From contig CAKUDB010000002.1 in the NCBI GenBank assembly GCA_934644775.1, positions 83,159 through 147,158 on the forward strand: a DNA stretch of 64,000 nucleotides. Direction: 5' to 3'. Positions within the stretch are counted from its first letter, which is position 1, and the number at the start of each line of letters is the position of its first letter. Both the position numbers and the translations under genes were made by a program. Source of the DNA: an uncultured bacterium (GTDB taxonomy: Bacteria > Vulcanimicrobiota > Xenobia > Xenobiales > Xenobiaceae). Positions 17,163 through 25,495 of this stretch are shown here, piece by piece. Below the pieces are notes generated by a model. It searched no databases. It was not told the DNA's origin and worked only from the letters and a program-made list of their open reading frames with translations.

Positions 17163-17221
17163 TTTGAAAATATCCCTACTTTCTCTTTTTTTTGCTCTTT
17201 AAGTAACTTTTCTAAGATAAT

Positions 17222-17611
17222 TTATTCCATAACATTGTCAGGCAGAATAAGTATATCTTTAGCTGTAATCGAGCCGTTCCAGTCGCGGCCACCGTTGACT
17301 CTAATGACGTCGCCTTTTTCGATAACGTTGAAAATTTCGCTTACAGGTATATTCTCATCGCGTAACCAACCATTTTGGGAAAAGCGTTTGATTACTTTAG
17401 TCTTTAAGCGTAAATAGACCCAATTTTGAGTTACGGTAGGGTTGGCGTCCAACTGGGCGATGCCTATACGCTCTTTGTCTTGGTTCAATTCGGTAATGCG
17501 ATAGGTTCCTGAAGCCAGAATAAGTTGGGCCTGGGCTTGAGGAATATTGATAAATAAAGCAGTGAGCAAAATAGCTAAAGTAGCTAAACATAAAGACACG
17601 GAGCGTTTCAT
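17222..17611 (-). CDS. Small exported protein, beta-rich
   Basis: A 129-residue protein with a clear Sec signal peptide (basic MKRS start, hydrophobic core, cleavage near QAQAQ at about residue 29). The mature part is about 100 residues, predicted beta-rich, with alternating hydrophobics and a final GDVIRVNGGRDWNGSITAKD segment reminiscent of small OB-fold periplasmic proteins; that resemblance is only suggestive. I start at the ATG at 17611, which has GAGGGA 6-7 nt upstream and begins the signal peptide cleanly; an in-frame ATG 36 nt upstream adds a charged leader and is disfavoured. A similarly sized exported protein lies at 63.3 kb. Confidence 0.7.
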   Translation of the reverse strand: MKRSVSLCLATLAILLTALFINIPQAQAQLILASGTYRITELNQDKERIGIAQLDANPTVTQNWVYLRLKTKVIKRFSQNGWLRDENIPVSEIFNVIEKGDVIRVNGGRDWNGSITAKDILILPDNVME

Positions 17612-17744
17612 AATATTTCCCTCTTTATTTTCGATTATTGGCAACAAAACGTTAAGCCTTTCGGCACAGCGTCATCCTATTCCTTAACTTTTGAAGATCT
17701 TTTTTTCGGATTAGTTTCTTTAAATTGGGGAAATATTGGTTATA

Positions 17745-17796
17745 AAAGTAGGCCCACGGCCGACCTTTTGTAGGTTTGCTGCCGTGGGCCTACTTT
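17745..17796 (-). terminator. Strong intrinsic terminator
   Basis: AAAGTAGGCCCACGGC pairs perfectly over 16 bp with its complement at 17781-17796 around a 20-nt loop. It lies about 40 nt past the stop of the 197-residue hypothetical gene on the minus strand. Confidence 0.85.
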
Positions 17797-17836
17797 AAAC
17801 TTGGACTTATTTAGCCAGTGAAGCCTATAACTAGAT

Positions 17837-18430
17837 CTAGGCTTCGGCTTTCATCGATCTCAAGTTGTGGATCAGGAATTGCATAATCCCATCAGCCATA
17901 GGTAAAATTTTCTCTTCTAAAATACGTACCAAAGCATCGCGCATATTATCCAAGCGATGAGCTTTGGCATAAGTAAGGATATTTTCGTCGGAAAGCCACC
18001 TGGAGGTGGGAACGTAGTAACCTACTTCAATAAAGAAGCGATCACTTTTGCCTGCGTCTTTGGAAGGGCGAACGATTAAGCACTGAATGTCATTCCCGTG
18101 AGGGCCGACGCTCAAAATTTGCCTAACTTCTTTTTTGACACGATCTACCACATCGGCTTCAACTACTTTTTTATCGGTGACTTCGGTGGGCTCTTTGTCT
18201 TGATCGATACTGGCATAAGGAGCGGAGAAGAGGAGGATATTACCTTTCCCGTCTTCGGAAACTTCTGTCTTTTCGAAAGCAAAAGTCTTAGAACTCTCCA
18301 CGTCTAAAAATCTGAGGCCGCCTAACTTTGTAGGGCTACCCTGGGCAACGTACTGGCGGAAAATTTGCGTTAAAATAACATTGATCTGATCGGCCACGCG
18401 GCTCAGGTTCAGGTTGGTTTGTGCTGACAC
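17837..18430 (-). CDS. Conserved-looking cytoplasmic protein, unknown function
   Basis: A 197-residue soluble protein I do not recognise. It has no signal peptide or membrane helix. The N-terminus is helical (VADQINVILTQIFRQYVAQG, about 12-31). The middle is beta-rich with an acidic insertion, FIEVGYYVPTSRW (about 132-144) is a distinctive strand, and the C-terminus is helical. Translation starts at GTG with AAGAGGT about 8 nt upstream. It is transcribed alone, ahead of a 16-bp terminator. The 200-nt upstream gap holds only the threonine synthase terminator and probable promoter DNA. Confidence 0.65.
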   Translation of the reverse strand: MSAQTNLNLSRVADQINVILTQIFRQYVAQGSPTKLGGLRFLDVESSKTFAFEKTEVSEDGKGNILLFSAPYASIDQDKEPTEVTDKKVVEADVVDRVKKEVRQILSVGPHGNDIQCLIVRPSKDAGKSDRFFIEVGYYVPTSRWLSDENILTYAKAHRLDNMRDALVRILEEKILPMADGIMQFLIHNLRSMKAEA

Positions 18431-18563
18431 TTTAGTCTACCTCTTGACTTACTATATCCGCCGCCTATTCTTCGGCTTTATTCTTTGTCCTTCTCTGCGG
18501 CTATTTCTATAATAGACTGCTCGGCTGGGGAGGAAAAGTTACTCCCTCTGCCATCTACCAACG

Positions 18564-18601
18564 AGCCCTCGACAAAGCCTAAAATAACCTTGTCAAGGGC
18601 T
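18564..18601 (-). terminator. Intrinsic terminator of threonine synthase gene
   Basis: AGCCCT-C-GACAA pairs with TTGTC-A-AGGGCT, a 12-position stem with one C-A mismatch. On the minus strand it follows the thrC stop by 30 nt. Confidence 0.55.
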
Positions 18602-18630
18602 TTAGTTTAGTTAGACAAAAGACCTAAAGT

Positions 18631-19890
18631 TTATACGCTTAAAATCTTATGCAAAGTATCCTTAAGCTCGGCAGGATTACGGTCGATGGAAATGGCTGAA
18701 GTGTGCAAAGCTTTCATAGCTCCGTCAATATCTTTAAGACCATTGCCAGTAATTAAGGCCACAACTTTGGCGTCGGCAGGAATTAAATTGTTTTTACGAG
18801 CTTTAATAAGACCGGCGATAGGAGTAGCTCCGGCAGGCTCGGCAAAGACGCCTGCGTTAGCGGCCAGGAGAGCTTGGCCTTGTTTAATTTCCTCATCTTC
18901 GACGACGATAAACTGGCCGCCAGACTGATGGACGCCGCGCAGAGCTAAAGAAGCCGCTCTAGGCATACCCACGCTGATCGAATCGGCATAGGTATCGGCA
19001 TCGGGCTCGGCTACTACTTTGTCGCCATTAGCGAAAGCTTTGGCCAAAACTGAAGAGCCGCGAGCCTGTACGCCGATAAGCTTAGGCAATTTGTCGATTA
19101 GACCCATGCGCTGGAGATCTAAGAAGCCTTTGCCCAGGCCACCGATAATGCAGCCGTCACCTACGGATACGGCCACATAGTCGGGAGTTTGATAGCCACA
19201 ATTTTCCCAAATTTCCAGGGCTGCCGTCTTTTTGCCCTCTAATAAGTAAGGGTTAAAACCGGTATTACGGTTGTACCAGCCGAAATCTTGGGTGGCTTGC
19301 AAAGAGAGCTCGAAAGCGTCGTCGTAGGTGCCCCGTACAGATAAGACGGTAGCTCCGAACATAAGTAACTGGGCTACTTTAGCTTTGGGAGCCCTTTCAG
19401 GAACGAAGATAATGGTTTTTAAGCCCATAGAAGCGCACATACCGGAAAGGGAAGAGGCCGCATTGCCGGTAGAGGCAGCGGTAATGAGCTCTAAGCCCAT
19501 CTCTTTAGCTGAAGCAGCACAAATGGCGCTGGCGCGGTCTTTTAAAGAGCCGGTAGGGTTTTGTCCATCATCTTTAAGGAAAAGGTTTTCGTAACCGAGC
19601 ACTTTACCTAAACGCTTGGCGTTATAGAAAGGGGTTTGACCTACGCGCAGAGGAGGAAGATTCTCTGCACTATGGAGAGGCAATACGGGGGCCCAACGAG
19701 CTAAGCCGGGTAAGTTGCCTTTTTTGAGCAACTCAGGCTGGAGCTTTTGGGACGCTTGCTCATAGTCATATAAAACTTCTAAAATTCCGTCGTTGCCGCA
19801 ATCTTGGCAAGTATAACGGAAAGGATCGGGGCTATAGCTGCGCTGACAAAGAGAACAGCGCAATTCTGTTACAGGAAAAGTGTTTGTCAT
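18631..19890 (-). CDS. thrC: Threonine synthase
   Basis: A 419-residue fold-type II PLP enzyme converting O-phosphohomoserine to threonine. An N-terminal zinc-finger-like module (CSLC at 17-20, CQDC at 33-36) is common in the longer bacterial and archaeal-type threonine synthases. The PLP lysine lies in NPTGSLKDRAS (about residue 117). The cofactor phosphate loop is near GDGCIIGGLGKG (about 244-255), and AASTGNAASSLSG (about 138-150) is the substrate loop. AAGGAG sits 10 nt before the ATG. No other threonine-pathway gene is adjacent. The main alternative is another member of the family, but the whole-length match favours ThrC. Confidence 0.92.
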   Translation of the reverse strand: MTNTFPVTELRCSLCQRSYSPDPFRYTCQDCGNDGILEVLYDYEQASQKLQPELLKKGNLPGLARWAPVLPLHSAENLPPLRVGQTPFYNAKRLGKVLGYENLFLKDDGQNPTGSLKDRASAICAASAKEMGLELITAASTGNAASSLSGMCASMGLKTIIFVPERAPKAKVAQLLMFGATVLSVRGTYDDAFELSLQATQDFGWYNRNTGFNPYLLEGKKTAALEIWENCGYQTPDYVAVSVGDGCIIGGLGKGFLDLQRMGLIDKLPKLIGVQARGSSVLAKAFANGDKVVAEPDADTYADSISVGMPRAASLALRGVHQSGGQFIVVEDEEIKQGQALLAANAGVFAEPAGATPIAGLIKARKNNLIPADAKVVALITGNGLKDIDGAMKALHTSAISIDRNPAELKDTLHKILSV

Positions 19891-19993
19891 AGTCGGCGCT
19901 CCTTCGAGTCGATAGACTATTCACCCTTGCTAAATAGGCTTATAGCGCTGTATTTATACTACTTTAACTTGTTTAATTATGCAGGTGAAAAAA

Positions 19994-21139
19994 ATGTTAA
20001 GCCAAAAAGTAGGCCCGACTATGGTTCTGGATTCACGTTTCGTTAAAATAGCCTTCGGAGTTGTCGCCATTACTTTGTGTCAAGTAGGCTTTGTCTGGGC
20101 TTCTGAGCCTGCTCCAATTGGCATTGCCTCAGGGGAAGGCCAGATAACAGCGCAAACCTCCTCTTCTTCAAAACAACCTTCCAAAGGGCAATGGAAAATA
20201 GGCGGCAAGGCTGAACTGGAATATTCTAACGACGAGCATCCTACTATTGTTAATAACGATAGGGGTGGGTGCGATACGCTTATGTATGAAACTGATAAGC
20301 TATTGCCCCAATTCGAACTTAATGCCCAATACTTAAAAGACGATTTTAAGTTTTATACTAAGGCTCGCTACCGTTTCGACAAGAAAAAGATCGAATTGCT
20401 CGATTGTTACGCCAACGTGCCTTTGGGAGAGGGTGCCAAAGTTACCTTGGGCCGTTTTAAAACTCGCTTTGGTATCGAAAAATCCCAATCCAGCAGTAAA
20501 TATTTAACTTGCAATGCCAGCGCTGTCACCGACTCGCTTTATCTGGGCCGCGCTTGGGGTGCCAGCTTTGAATTTGCCAATAAAGATGGCGATCAACTTA
20601 TGCTTGGCCTAATGAATGACCATAACGAACATCGTTTTACCAGTGCCGATAACGATATTTTTGTGCGTGGTATCAAGCGTCTTTCTCCCCATTCGACTTT
20701 AGGAACTTCGGTTTTGATAGGACAGCACAGTCTATCAGATTCTCACTCTTTGCCTATACAGCGTTTCGGTCTCGATTATCAACTCAAAACCGATAACTTG
20801 CGTCTAGATTCGGAGCTTATCTATAGCAACGGATATAACGGCCTTGAGGAGATAAAAAGTCGATCCTGCGGTTGGTATGTAGGTTCTGCTTATACGCTCA
20901 ATAAAAATGTCGATTTGGTAGGTTTTATCGATTGGTACGATCCTAATTTGGATGTTTGTAGTAACGATCTTTTTAATGATGAGCTTAATGCTTCTATGCG
21001 CTATGTCTTGGGAGTAAATTACTATTTTAGCCGTCAAAAAGAGAGGCGTTTAATGCTTAATTATGAATGGAAGATACCTACGGAAGGGCCTAAAGTTGAT
21101 ACTGAAGGATTTTATATGCGCTACAGCTTCGAATTTTAG
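19994..21139 (+). CDS. Outer-membrane beta-barrel porin
   Basis: A 381-residue exported protein with a signal peptide (hydrophobic core VKIAFGVVAITL, cleavage near FVWAS) and a C-terminal domain of alternating hydrophobic strands. It ends in YMRYSFEF, a terminal aromatic residue typical of proteins inserted by the BAM machinery. Strand patterns such as AKVTLGRFKTRFGIEKSQ resemble phosphate-selective O/P or similar 16-stranded porins. It is the clearest sequence evidence that the organism has an outer membrane. I prefer the ATG at 19994 with AGGTG upstream; the earlier ATG at 19979 lacks a ribosome-binding site. It is divergent from thrC. Confidence 0.8.
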   Translation: MLSQKVGPTMVLDSRFVKIAFGVVAITLCQVGFVWASEPAPIGIASGEGQITAQTSSSSKQPSKGQWKIGGKAELEYSNDEHPTIVNNDRGGCDTLMYETDKLLPQFELNAQYLKDDFKFYTKARYRFDKKKIELLDCYANVPLGEGAKVTLGRFKTRFGIEKSQSSSKYLTCNASAVTDSLYLGRAWGASFEFANKDGDQLMLGLMNDHNEHRFTSADNDIFVRGIKRLSPHSTLGTSVLIGQHSLSDSHSLPIQRFGLDYQLKTDNLRLDSELIYSNGYNGLEEIKSRSCGWYVGSAYTLNKNVDLVGFIDWYDPNLDVCSNDLFNDELNASMRYVLGVNYYFSRQKERRLMLNYEWKIPTEGPKVDTEGFYMRYSFEF

Positions 21140-21266
21140 CTGGTCTAGCTCAGTAATATAGGCCTAGTAAGTTCTAGGCTACTTTAGTAGGTAAAAACTA
21201 AGTTTAGACAAAAATAGCGCCATTATTTCTATACTTACATAACGTATTTGAGAAAGTGTAGCTATT

Positions 21267-22331
21267 ATGGAAAAAAACGCTGAACAAACTGAAATGAAAC
21301 TTACACAAATGTGCTCTTGTGCCGGCTGTGCGGCCAAAATTAAGGCCAAAGACCTGGAAAGCTTGCTTAAAAAAGTCAATTATCCTTTGGACAGTCGAGC
21401 TTTGGCTGGCCAGAGCAGCGGTGATGATGCCGTAGTAGTGAAACTTAACGAGCACCAAGCCTTGGTGCAAACTATTGACTTTTTTACTCCAGTAGTCGAC
21501 GATCCGTTGCGTTTTGGTCGTATTGCCGCCGCCAATGCTCTCTCTGACGTTTATGCTATGGGCGGTACGCCCTTTACGGCTATGAATGTAGCTTGTTTCC
21601 CCTTGAAAGCTATGGGTGTAGAAATACTCAGCCTTATTCTCAAGGGAGGTTTAGAAAAGGTATTGGAAGCCGGGGCCGTTATGGCTGGTGGCCACACTGT
21701 GGAAGATTCAGAGCCCAAATTTGGTTTGGCTGTCACTGGCTTAATCGATCCTGAAAAGATGGTACGCAAAGACGGAGCCCGCCCCGGCGATATTCTGATT
21801 CTAACTAAGCCGCTGGGTACTGGTGTTTTAAATACTGCCCATAAATTTAGAGATATTAGTCCCGACGAGCTTGAATGGGTAATGCGTTCGATGGAAATGC
21901 TTAATAAAGAGGCTTCTCAGGCTATGGTGGCGGTAGGGGCTAAAGCTGGTACCGATGTAACTGGCTATGGCTTATTAGGACACAGTTTGGAGATGGCCAA
22001 AGCTTCCCAGACAGTTTTTGAGTTTGACTCTGAAGCCGTTCCCTTGTTGCCTGGCGCTGTGGGGGCCTATCTTAGGGGCAATGTTCCTGGAGGCTCGGTA
22101 GCCAATTTAGCTTATGTTAAGCCCTACTTGAAGGTAATTGGAGAAGTGGCTGAGCCCCTCTTGGGGTTAATGGCCGACGCTCAAACTTCCGGAGGTCTTT
22201 TAATTGCTATAGCAGAGGAAAAAGGGGTGGAACTAATGAAACTTTTACCTGAGTTTTTCAGTGCTCCGGCCATAATAGGTCGAGTAAAAGCGAAAGAGGC
22301 TGACGATTCTGTCTTCTTGCGTGTAAGATAA
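21267..22331 (+). CDS. selD: Selenide, water dikinase (selenophosphate synthase)
   Basis: A 354-residue enzyme making selenophosphate from selenide and ATP, the selenium donor for selenocysteine and selenouridine. The N-terminal active site reads CAGCAAK, with Cys21 and Lys24 matching the essential Cys/Sec and Lys of the family; no selenocysteine is used here. SGDDAVV (about 50-56), GGHTVEDSEPKFGLAVTG (about 139-156), the KPLGTGVL segment and TDVTGYGLLGHSLEMA (about 230-245) are the conserved nucleotide and metal sites. The ribosome-binding site is weak. The gene for the polytopic membrane protein follows 21 nt downstream. A YedF-like protein 5 kb away is another selenium-linked family. Confidence 0.95.
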   Translation: MEKNAEQTEMKLTQMCSCAGCAAKIKAKDLESLLKKVNYPLDSRALAGQSSGDDAVVVKLNEHQALVQTIDFFTPVVDDPLRFGRIAAANALSDVYAMGGTPFTAMNVACFPLKAMGVEILSLILKGGLEKVLEAGAVMAGGHTVEDSEPKFGLAVTGLIDPEKMVRKDGARPGDILILTKPLGTGVLNTAHKFRDISPDELEWVMRSMEMLNKEASQAMVAVGAKAGTDVTGYGLLGHSLEMAKASQTVFEFDSEAVPLLPGAVGAYLRGNVPGGSVANLAYVKPYLKVIGEVAEPLLGLMADAQTSGGLLIAIAEEKGVELMKLLPEFFSAPAIIGRVKAKEADDSVFLRVR

Positions 22332-22352
22332 GAAAAAAATAACGGAGTTGCC

Positions 22353-23441
22353 ATGGCCAAGAGTGATTTCAAAGGACGAGAAAGAGTGTGGCAAAGTTAT
22401 TCTAAGAAGCTTTGGCCGCGCCTAGTGAAAAATTGTAAAGCCGGACTTATCGAGGTTCGGGCCGATTTGCGTTGGTTTCACGAGCTTTTTGAAGCCGCTC
22501 CCTCTGTGCAAACGGAAATCTTTGGCAAGTCTTATCCTGAAGTAAAGCAAAAGCTGGCCCCTTACGCCCCCTTGCGTATAGCTTTGTTAATTATTGCTTT
22601 AGTGATAGGTACTTACGGAGCCTACGAATTTGCTCAGACCTTCTTCCGCGAAAACTTTGTCTGCTGGGGCTTTGCAGCCGTGGTTTTTATTTTGGCTATT
22701 GTCGTCTTTACTAATCATGTAAAGGTCGCTTACGAAGATCCCAAAGACTTGCCCTTAATAGGCGTCTTTATCCTATTTTTTGCTATTGCGGCCTTTTTGC
22801 TCCAGCCTTCCAAAATTTTAATCGTCGGTGTTTTCCTCTTCCTTTGCTCGCTTTTATTGGCCAATATCGAGCTATGGGTATTGCGTAACTGTGTAATTCG
22901 TCTGATCGGCGTCGATTACGAGTTTTTTAAGCAAGTTTCTGGTCGCCCTAACGAAAGTAACGAGAGGCCGCCTCTGTGCCTATTAAAGTTTGTAGGTGAA
23001 GAACAACAGCCAGTGGCTTGGGATGAAAATGCCAATCCAGTATTACCCGAATCGATTACTAAAGTAATGAATAGTATTATTTTAGGGCCGCGTTTCGACG
23101 TCTTTATGCCTAAGGGAACAGCTCAATTTTTAGTTTTTGTAGTAGCTGCTCTTATCGCTTTACCCAATAAAGATCTAACTTATGAAACTGCTGGCATGTG
23201 GATAGGGTTAGCTGCTTTTATAATGACCCTTTTTTCTACTTATTTATGCCCTTCCTCATATTATGCGGAATATCGCCAGGAAGTAGAACGGGAGAAGAGG
23301 CGTACTTCTGAAGATAAGTCCGAAGCTTCTATTCAGTCGGTTTGGATTATTAAAAATACTATTTGGACTTCTATCTGTGTGGCTTTTTGGACTTGGTTGC
23401 TCTATTGGATGCGCTTTCAAATGCCCACTATATTTTCCTAG
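22353..23441 (+). CDS. Polytopic membrane protein, unknown function
   Basis: A 362-residue integral membrane protein with about seven hydrophobic helices, near residues 76-95, 105-125, 130-148, 153-178, 255-270, 280-300 and 330-350. A soluble region of about 70 residues between helices four and five contains GRPNESNERP and KFVGEEQQPVAW. The N-terminus is basic and amphipathic. No transporter or enzyme motif is recognisable. It starts at ATG with AACGGAG upstream, 21 nt after selD, so the two are probably co-transcribed, though a functional link to selenium is unproven. A clear terminator follows. Confidence 0.7.
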   Translation: MAKSDFKGRERVWQSYSKKLWPRLVKNCKAGLIEVRADLRWFHELFEAAPSVQTEIFGKSYPEVKQKLAPYAPLRIALLIIALVIGTYGAYEFAQTFFRENFVCWGFAAVVFILAIVVFTNHVKVAYEDPKDLPLIGVFILFFAIAAFLLQPSKILIVGVFLFLCSLLLANIELWVLRNCVIRLIGVDYEFFKQVSGRPNESNERPPLCLLKFVGEEQQPVAWDENANPVLPESITKVMNSIILGPRFDVFMPKGTAQFLVFVVAALIALPNKDLTYETAGMWIGLAAFIMTLFSTYLCPSSYYAEYRQEVEREKRRTSEDKSEASIQSVWIIKNTIWTSICVAFWTWLLYWMRFQMPTIFS

Positions 23442-23464
23442 AGAAAAAAATACTGGGAAAAATC

Positions 23465-23503
23465 AGCACTTTGTCGATATAGATAAAGTGCTTTTCTTTT
23501 TTC
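23465..23503 (+). terminator. Intrinsic terminator before ribosomal operon
   Basis: AGCACTTTGTC and GATAAAGTGCT form an 11-bp stem with one G-U pair and a short loop, followed by a T-rich tract. It ends the selD-membrane protein unit. Confidence 0.8.
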
Positions 23504-23511
23504 TTGACGCC

Positions 23512-23540
23512 TTGCGCTGCCTTTTCTTTTTTGATATAAT
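23512..23540 (+). promoter_or_regulatory. Sigma-70-type promoter of rpsF operon
   Basis: A perfect TATAAT at 23535-23540 is preceded by TG-A, an extended -10 element. TTGCGC lies 17 nt upstream as a partial -35. It directly follows a terminator and leaves a leader of about 195 nt before rpsF. Confidence 0.7.
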
Positions 23541-23546
23541 GACCGC

Positions 23547-23740
23547 CGTGCAGCTCTGTAAGAGCGTTGCTTCCGGCTCGATTTTAGCCAGGAAGCTCTT
23601 CCTGCCCGTATATCTGCTCCTCTGGAGTGTGGCTTTGCAGAATTTGTGGGCTGAACTCGAGGGGCAGAGGCGCATCTTAGCTGCGATAAGAGCGTCGTAC
23701 CAATGCGGGCCTGAAAGGCCGAAGGAAGGAGGTTTGCGCT
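23547..23740 (+). promoter_or_regulatory. Structured rpsF leader (candidate S6:S18 autoregulatory element)
   Basis: The leader holds a strong hairpin (GCTTCCGGCT at 23569-23578 with AGCC-A-GGAAGC, one bulged A). Near the start codon GGCCT-GAA-AGGCC (23708-23720) is followed by GAAGG and the AAGGAGG ribosome-binding site. Many bacteria regulate rpsF-rpsR by S6:S18 binding to a leader that mimics 16S rRNA and contains a bulged CCG. GGCCGAAGG here could be part of such a site, but I cannot confirm the fold. Confidence 0.4.
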
Positions 23741-24025
23741 GTGCGCAAATACGAAATTACTTACATCCTCACTCCTGATTTCAGTGAGGAAACTGTCACT
23801 GCCAAGGTTGAACAGTATCAGAACCAGGTAGTAAACGAGGGCGGCCAGGTCGTCAACGTCAACAATTGGGGCAAGCGCCGTTTCGCCTATGAAGTAAATA
23901 ATAAGGCTGAAGGCTACTATGTAACTATGCGTTTCGATTCTGAGAGCGCTGTTGCCGATGAGCTTCGTCGTGTTATGAAGAATAGCGATGAAGTATTGCG
24001 CTGCATGGTGGTAAGCGTCAACTAA
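23741..24025 (+). CDS. rpsF: 30S ribosomal protein S6
   Basis: A 94-residue protein of the S6 ferredoxin-like fold. It begins MRKYEITYILTP and contains NWGKRRFAYEVNNKAEGYYV (about 43-62), the conserved core. It binds S18 on the 30S platform. GTG start with AAGGAGG 8 nt upstream. First gene of the S6-SSB-S18 unit that runs on toward L9 and DnaB. Confidence 0.97.
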   Translation: MRKYEITYILTPDFSEETVTAKVEQYQNQVVNEGGQVVNVNNWGKRRFAYEVNNKAEGYYVTMRFDSESAVADELRRVMKNSDEVLRCMVVSVN

Positions 24026-24097
24026 TAGCTTTTAGTTTGGAAGATTTCAGAGCGTCTGCCATTTTTGGAAGAGAGTTTTTTAGGAGGGTAGTTCGAG

Positions 24098-24538
24098 GTG
24101 TCGGTACTTAACAGAGTTATTCTTATAGGTCGTCTCACCCGTGATCCGGAGAGCAAAACTACTGCTTCAGGTAAGCAAAGGACTACTTTTACTGTCGCTG
24201 TCGATCGTCGCAGCAAGAACTCAGAAAAGAGTGCCGATTTTATTCCTGTCGTAACCTGGGATTATACGGCAGATTTCTGTGCTAAGTATCTGCGCAAAGG
24301 GCGTCAGGTTGCTGTAGAAGGAAGATTACAAATCGATAGTCAGCAACAGCCCGACGGCAGTTATAGAACTTTCGTTAATGTGGTAGCTGACGATGTCCAA
24401 GCTTTGGGGAGTAAGTCCGATGTTAGTGGTGCCGCTGGTGGTGCCCAATCTTACTCTCGCTCGACCGCTCCTGATCCCATAGCCGATGATATGGATGAGG
24501 ATTTAGATGGCGGTTGTAATATGGATGTTCCCTTCTAA
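24098..24538 (+). CDS. ssb: Single-stranded DNA-binding protein
   Basis: A 146-residue SSB. The N-terminal OB fold begins LNRVILIGRLTRDPE and continues to FVNVVADDVQALG (about 94-106). A flexible Gly/Ser/Asp tail ends in an acidic tip, NMDVPF, the partner-binding signature that recruits replication and repair proteins. The GTG start has AGGAGGG about 9 nt upstream. Its place between rpsF and rpsR is the classic Firmicutes arrangement and ties it to chromosomal replication rather than a plasmid or phage. Confidence 0.97.
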   Translation: MSVLNRVILIGRLTRDPESKTTASGKQRTTFTVAVDRRSKNSEKSADFIPVVTWDYTADFCAKYLRKGRQVAVEGRLQIDSQQQPDGSYRTFVNVVADDVQALGSKSDVSGAAGGAQSYSRSTAPDPIADDMDEDLDGGCNMDVPF

Positions 24539-24595
24539 ACACTGTTGATATATTTATAGCCCCGTGTGGGTTCTGTTTAAGTTCGGAGGTTCACT

Positions 24596-24829
24596 ATGGC
24601 TCGTGGAGAGCGTCGAGGCCGCAGGCCTCGCAGGAAGGTTTGTCATTTCTGCGCTAACAAGATTGAAGAAATCGATTACAAGGAAGTAGCTACTTTGCGT
24701 AAGTACACCAGCGAGCGCGGTAAAATTTTACCCCGTCGCATTTCTGGTACTTGCGCCCGTCATCAGCGCATGGTCACTTCCGCTGTGAAGAGAGCTCGTT
24801 ATATCGCTTTGTTGCCTTATACCGTATAG
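24596..24829 (+). CDS. rpsR: 30S ribosomal protein S18
   Basis: A 77-residue protein with the full S18 core: a basic N-terminus, CHFC (about 17-20), IDYKEVATLRKY, ERGKILPRRISGTCARHQR and the terminal ALLPYT. Cys17, Cys20 and the later Cys-x2-His pair could bind zinc, as in some S18 proteins. CGGAGG precedes the ATG. The sequence resembles Firmicutes S18 most closely from memory, which informs the taxonomic guess. Confidence 0.97.
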   Translation: MARGERRGRRPRRKVCHFCANKIEEIDYKEVATLRKYTSERGKILPRRISGTCARHQRMVTSAVKRARYIALLPYTV

Positions 24830-24850
24830 CCGATATTAGCGCTCATTGAG

Positions 24851-24900
24851 AAGCGGCCTCCCTTGTTATCTATTCTGGGTAGTTGGGGGGCCGCTTTTTT
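24851..24900 (+). terminator. Intrinsic terminator between rpsR and rplI
   Basis: AAGCGGCC-TCCC pairs with GGGG-GGCCGCTT around a loop of about 22 nt and is followed by six T residues. It separates the S6-SSB-S18 unit from rplI-dnaB, so rplI needs its own promoter or read-through. Confidence 0.8.
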
Positions 24901-24963
24901 AGTGTCGTGAGGCATAGGTGAAGTTTAGCTCAAAAATACCTTAAACTATTGGAGGTTATCGCA

Positions 24964-25410
24964 ATGCAGGTTATATTACTTAAAGATGTGCCCAAGGTTG
25001 GTAAAAAAGGTGAATTGCACAACGTATCCGACGGTTACGGTCGCAATTTCTTAGTGGCTCGTGGTTTTGCCGAAATAGCCTCCGAAGGACGTTTGCGGGC
25101 TGCCGAAAAAGAGAAGAAGGATCGCCAAGCTCAAGAAAAACGCGAGCAAGAAGCTGCCCAGGCCCAAGCGGAACGCCTTCAAGCTAAGCCTCTGGTTATA
25201 AAGGCTAATTGCGGCACTCAGGATAAACTCTTTGGTTCTATTACTGCTCAAGATGTAGCTGAAGCCGTAGCCACTCAATTTAAGGAAACTATCGATAAAA
25301 AGTCGGTTAAGTTAGATGAGCCTATTCGCAAATTGGGTGAGTTTACTGTGGTTATTAAGCTCCATCCTAAAATAAAGGCCAATTTGACAATTCAAGTAGA
25401 AAAGGCTTAA
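24964..25410 (+). CDS. rplI: 50S ribosomal protein L9
   Basis: A 148-residue L9. The N-terminal RNA-binding domain starts MQVILLKDV and contains VGKKGELHNVSDGYGRNFL (about 12-30), the L9 signature. A charged connecting helix (about 40-75) leads to the C-terminal domain with DKLFGSITAQDVAEAV (about 87-102). I use the ATG at 24964, with TTGGAGG 7-8 nt upstream; an upstream in-frame codon would place the ribosome-binding site inside the gene. It precedes dnaB, as in many Firmicutes. Confidence 0.96.
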   Translation: MQVILLKDVPKVGKKGELHNVSDGYGRNFLVARGFAEIASEGRLRAAEKEKKDRQAQEKREQEAAQAQAERLQAKPLVIKANCGTQDKLFGSITAQDVAEAVATQFKETIDKKSVKLDEPIRKLGEFTVVIKLHPKIKANLTIQVEKA

Positions 25411-25443
25411 GTAGGCGCAAAAAATAAAAGCGATAGCTTTTGC

Positions 25444-25475
25444 AGCCCGCCTCTACATCTGAAGTGGGCTTTTAT
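25444..25475 (+). terminator. Short hairpin after rplI, possible weak terminator
   Basis: AGCCCGC and GTGGGCT form a 7-bp stem with one G-U pair, followed by TTTTA. It may be an attenuator rather than a full stop before dnaB, whose start is only 20 nt on. Confidence 0.4.
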
Positions 25476-25495
25476 ATTTAGGGAAGGGATTTTTT

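Noticed and set aside
21267..21345. Selenocysteine in SelD
   Set aside because: The active-site position reads Cys (CAGCAAK) and no in-frame TGA is present.
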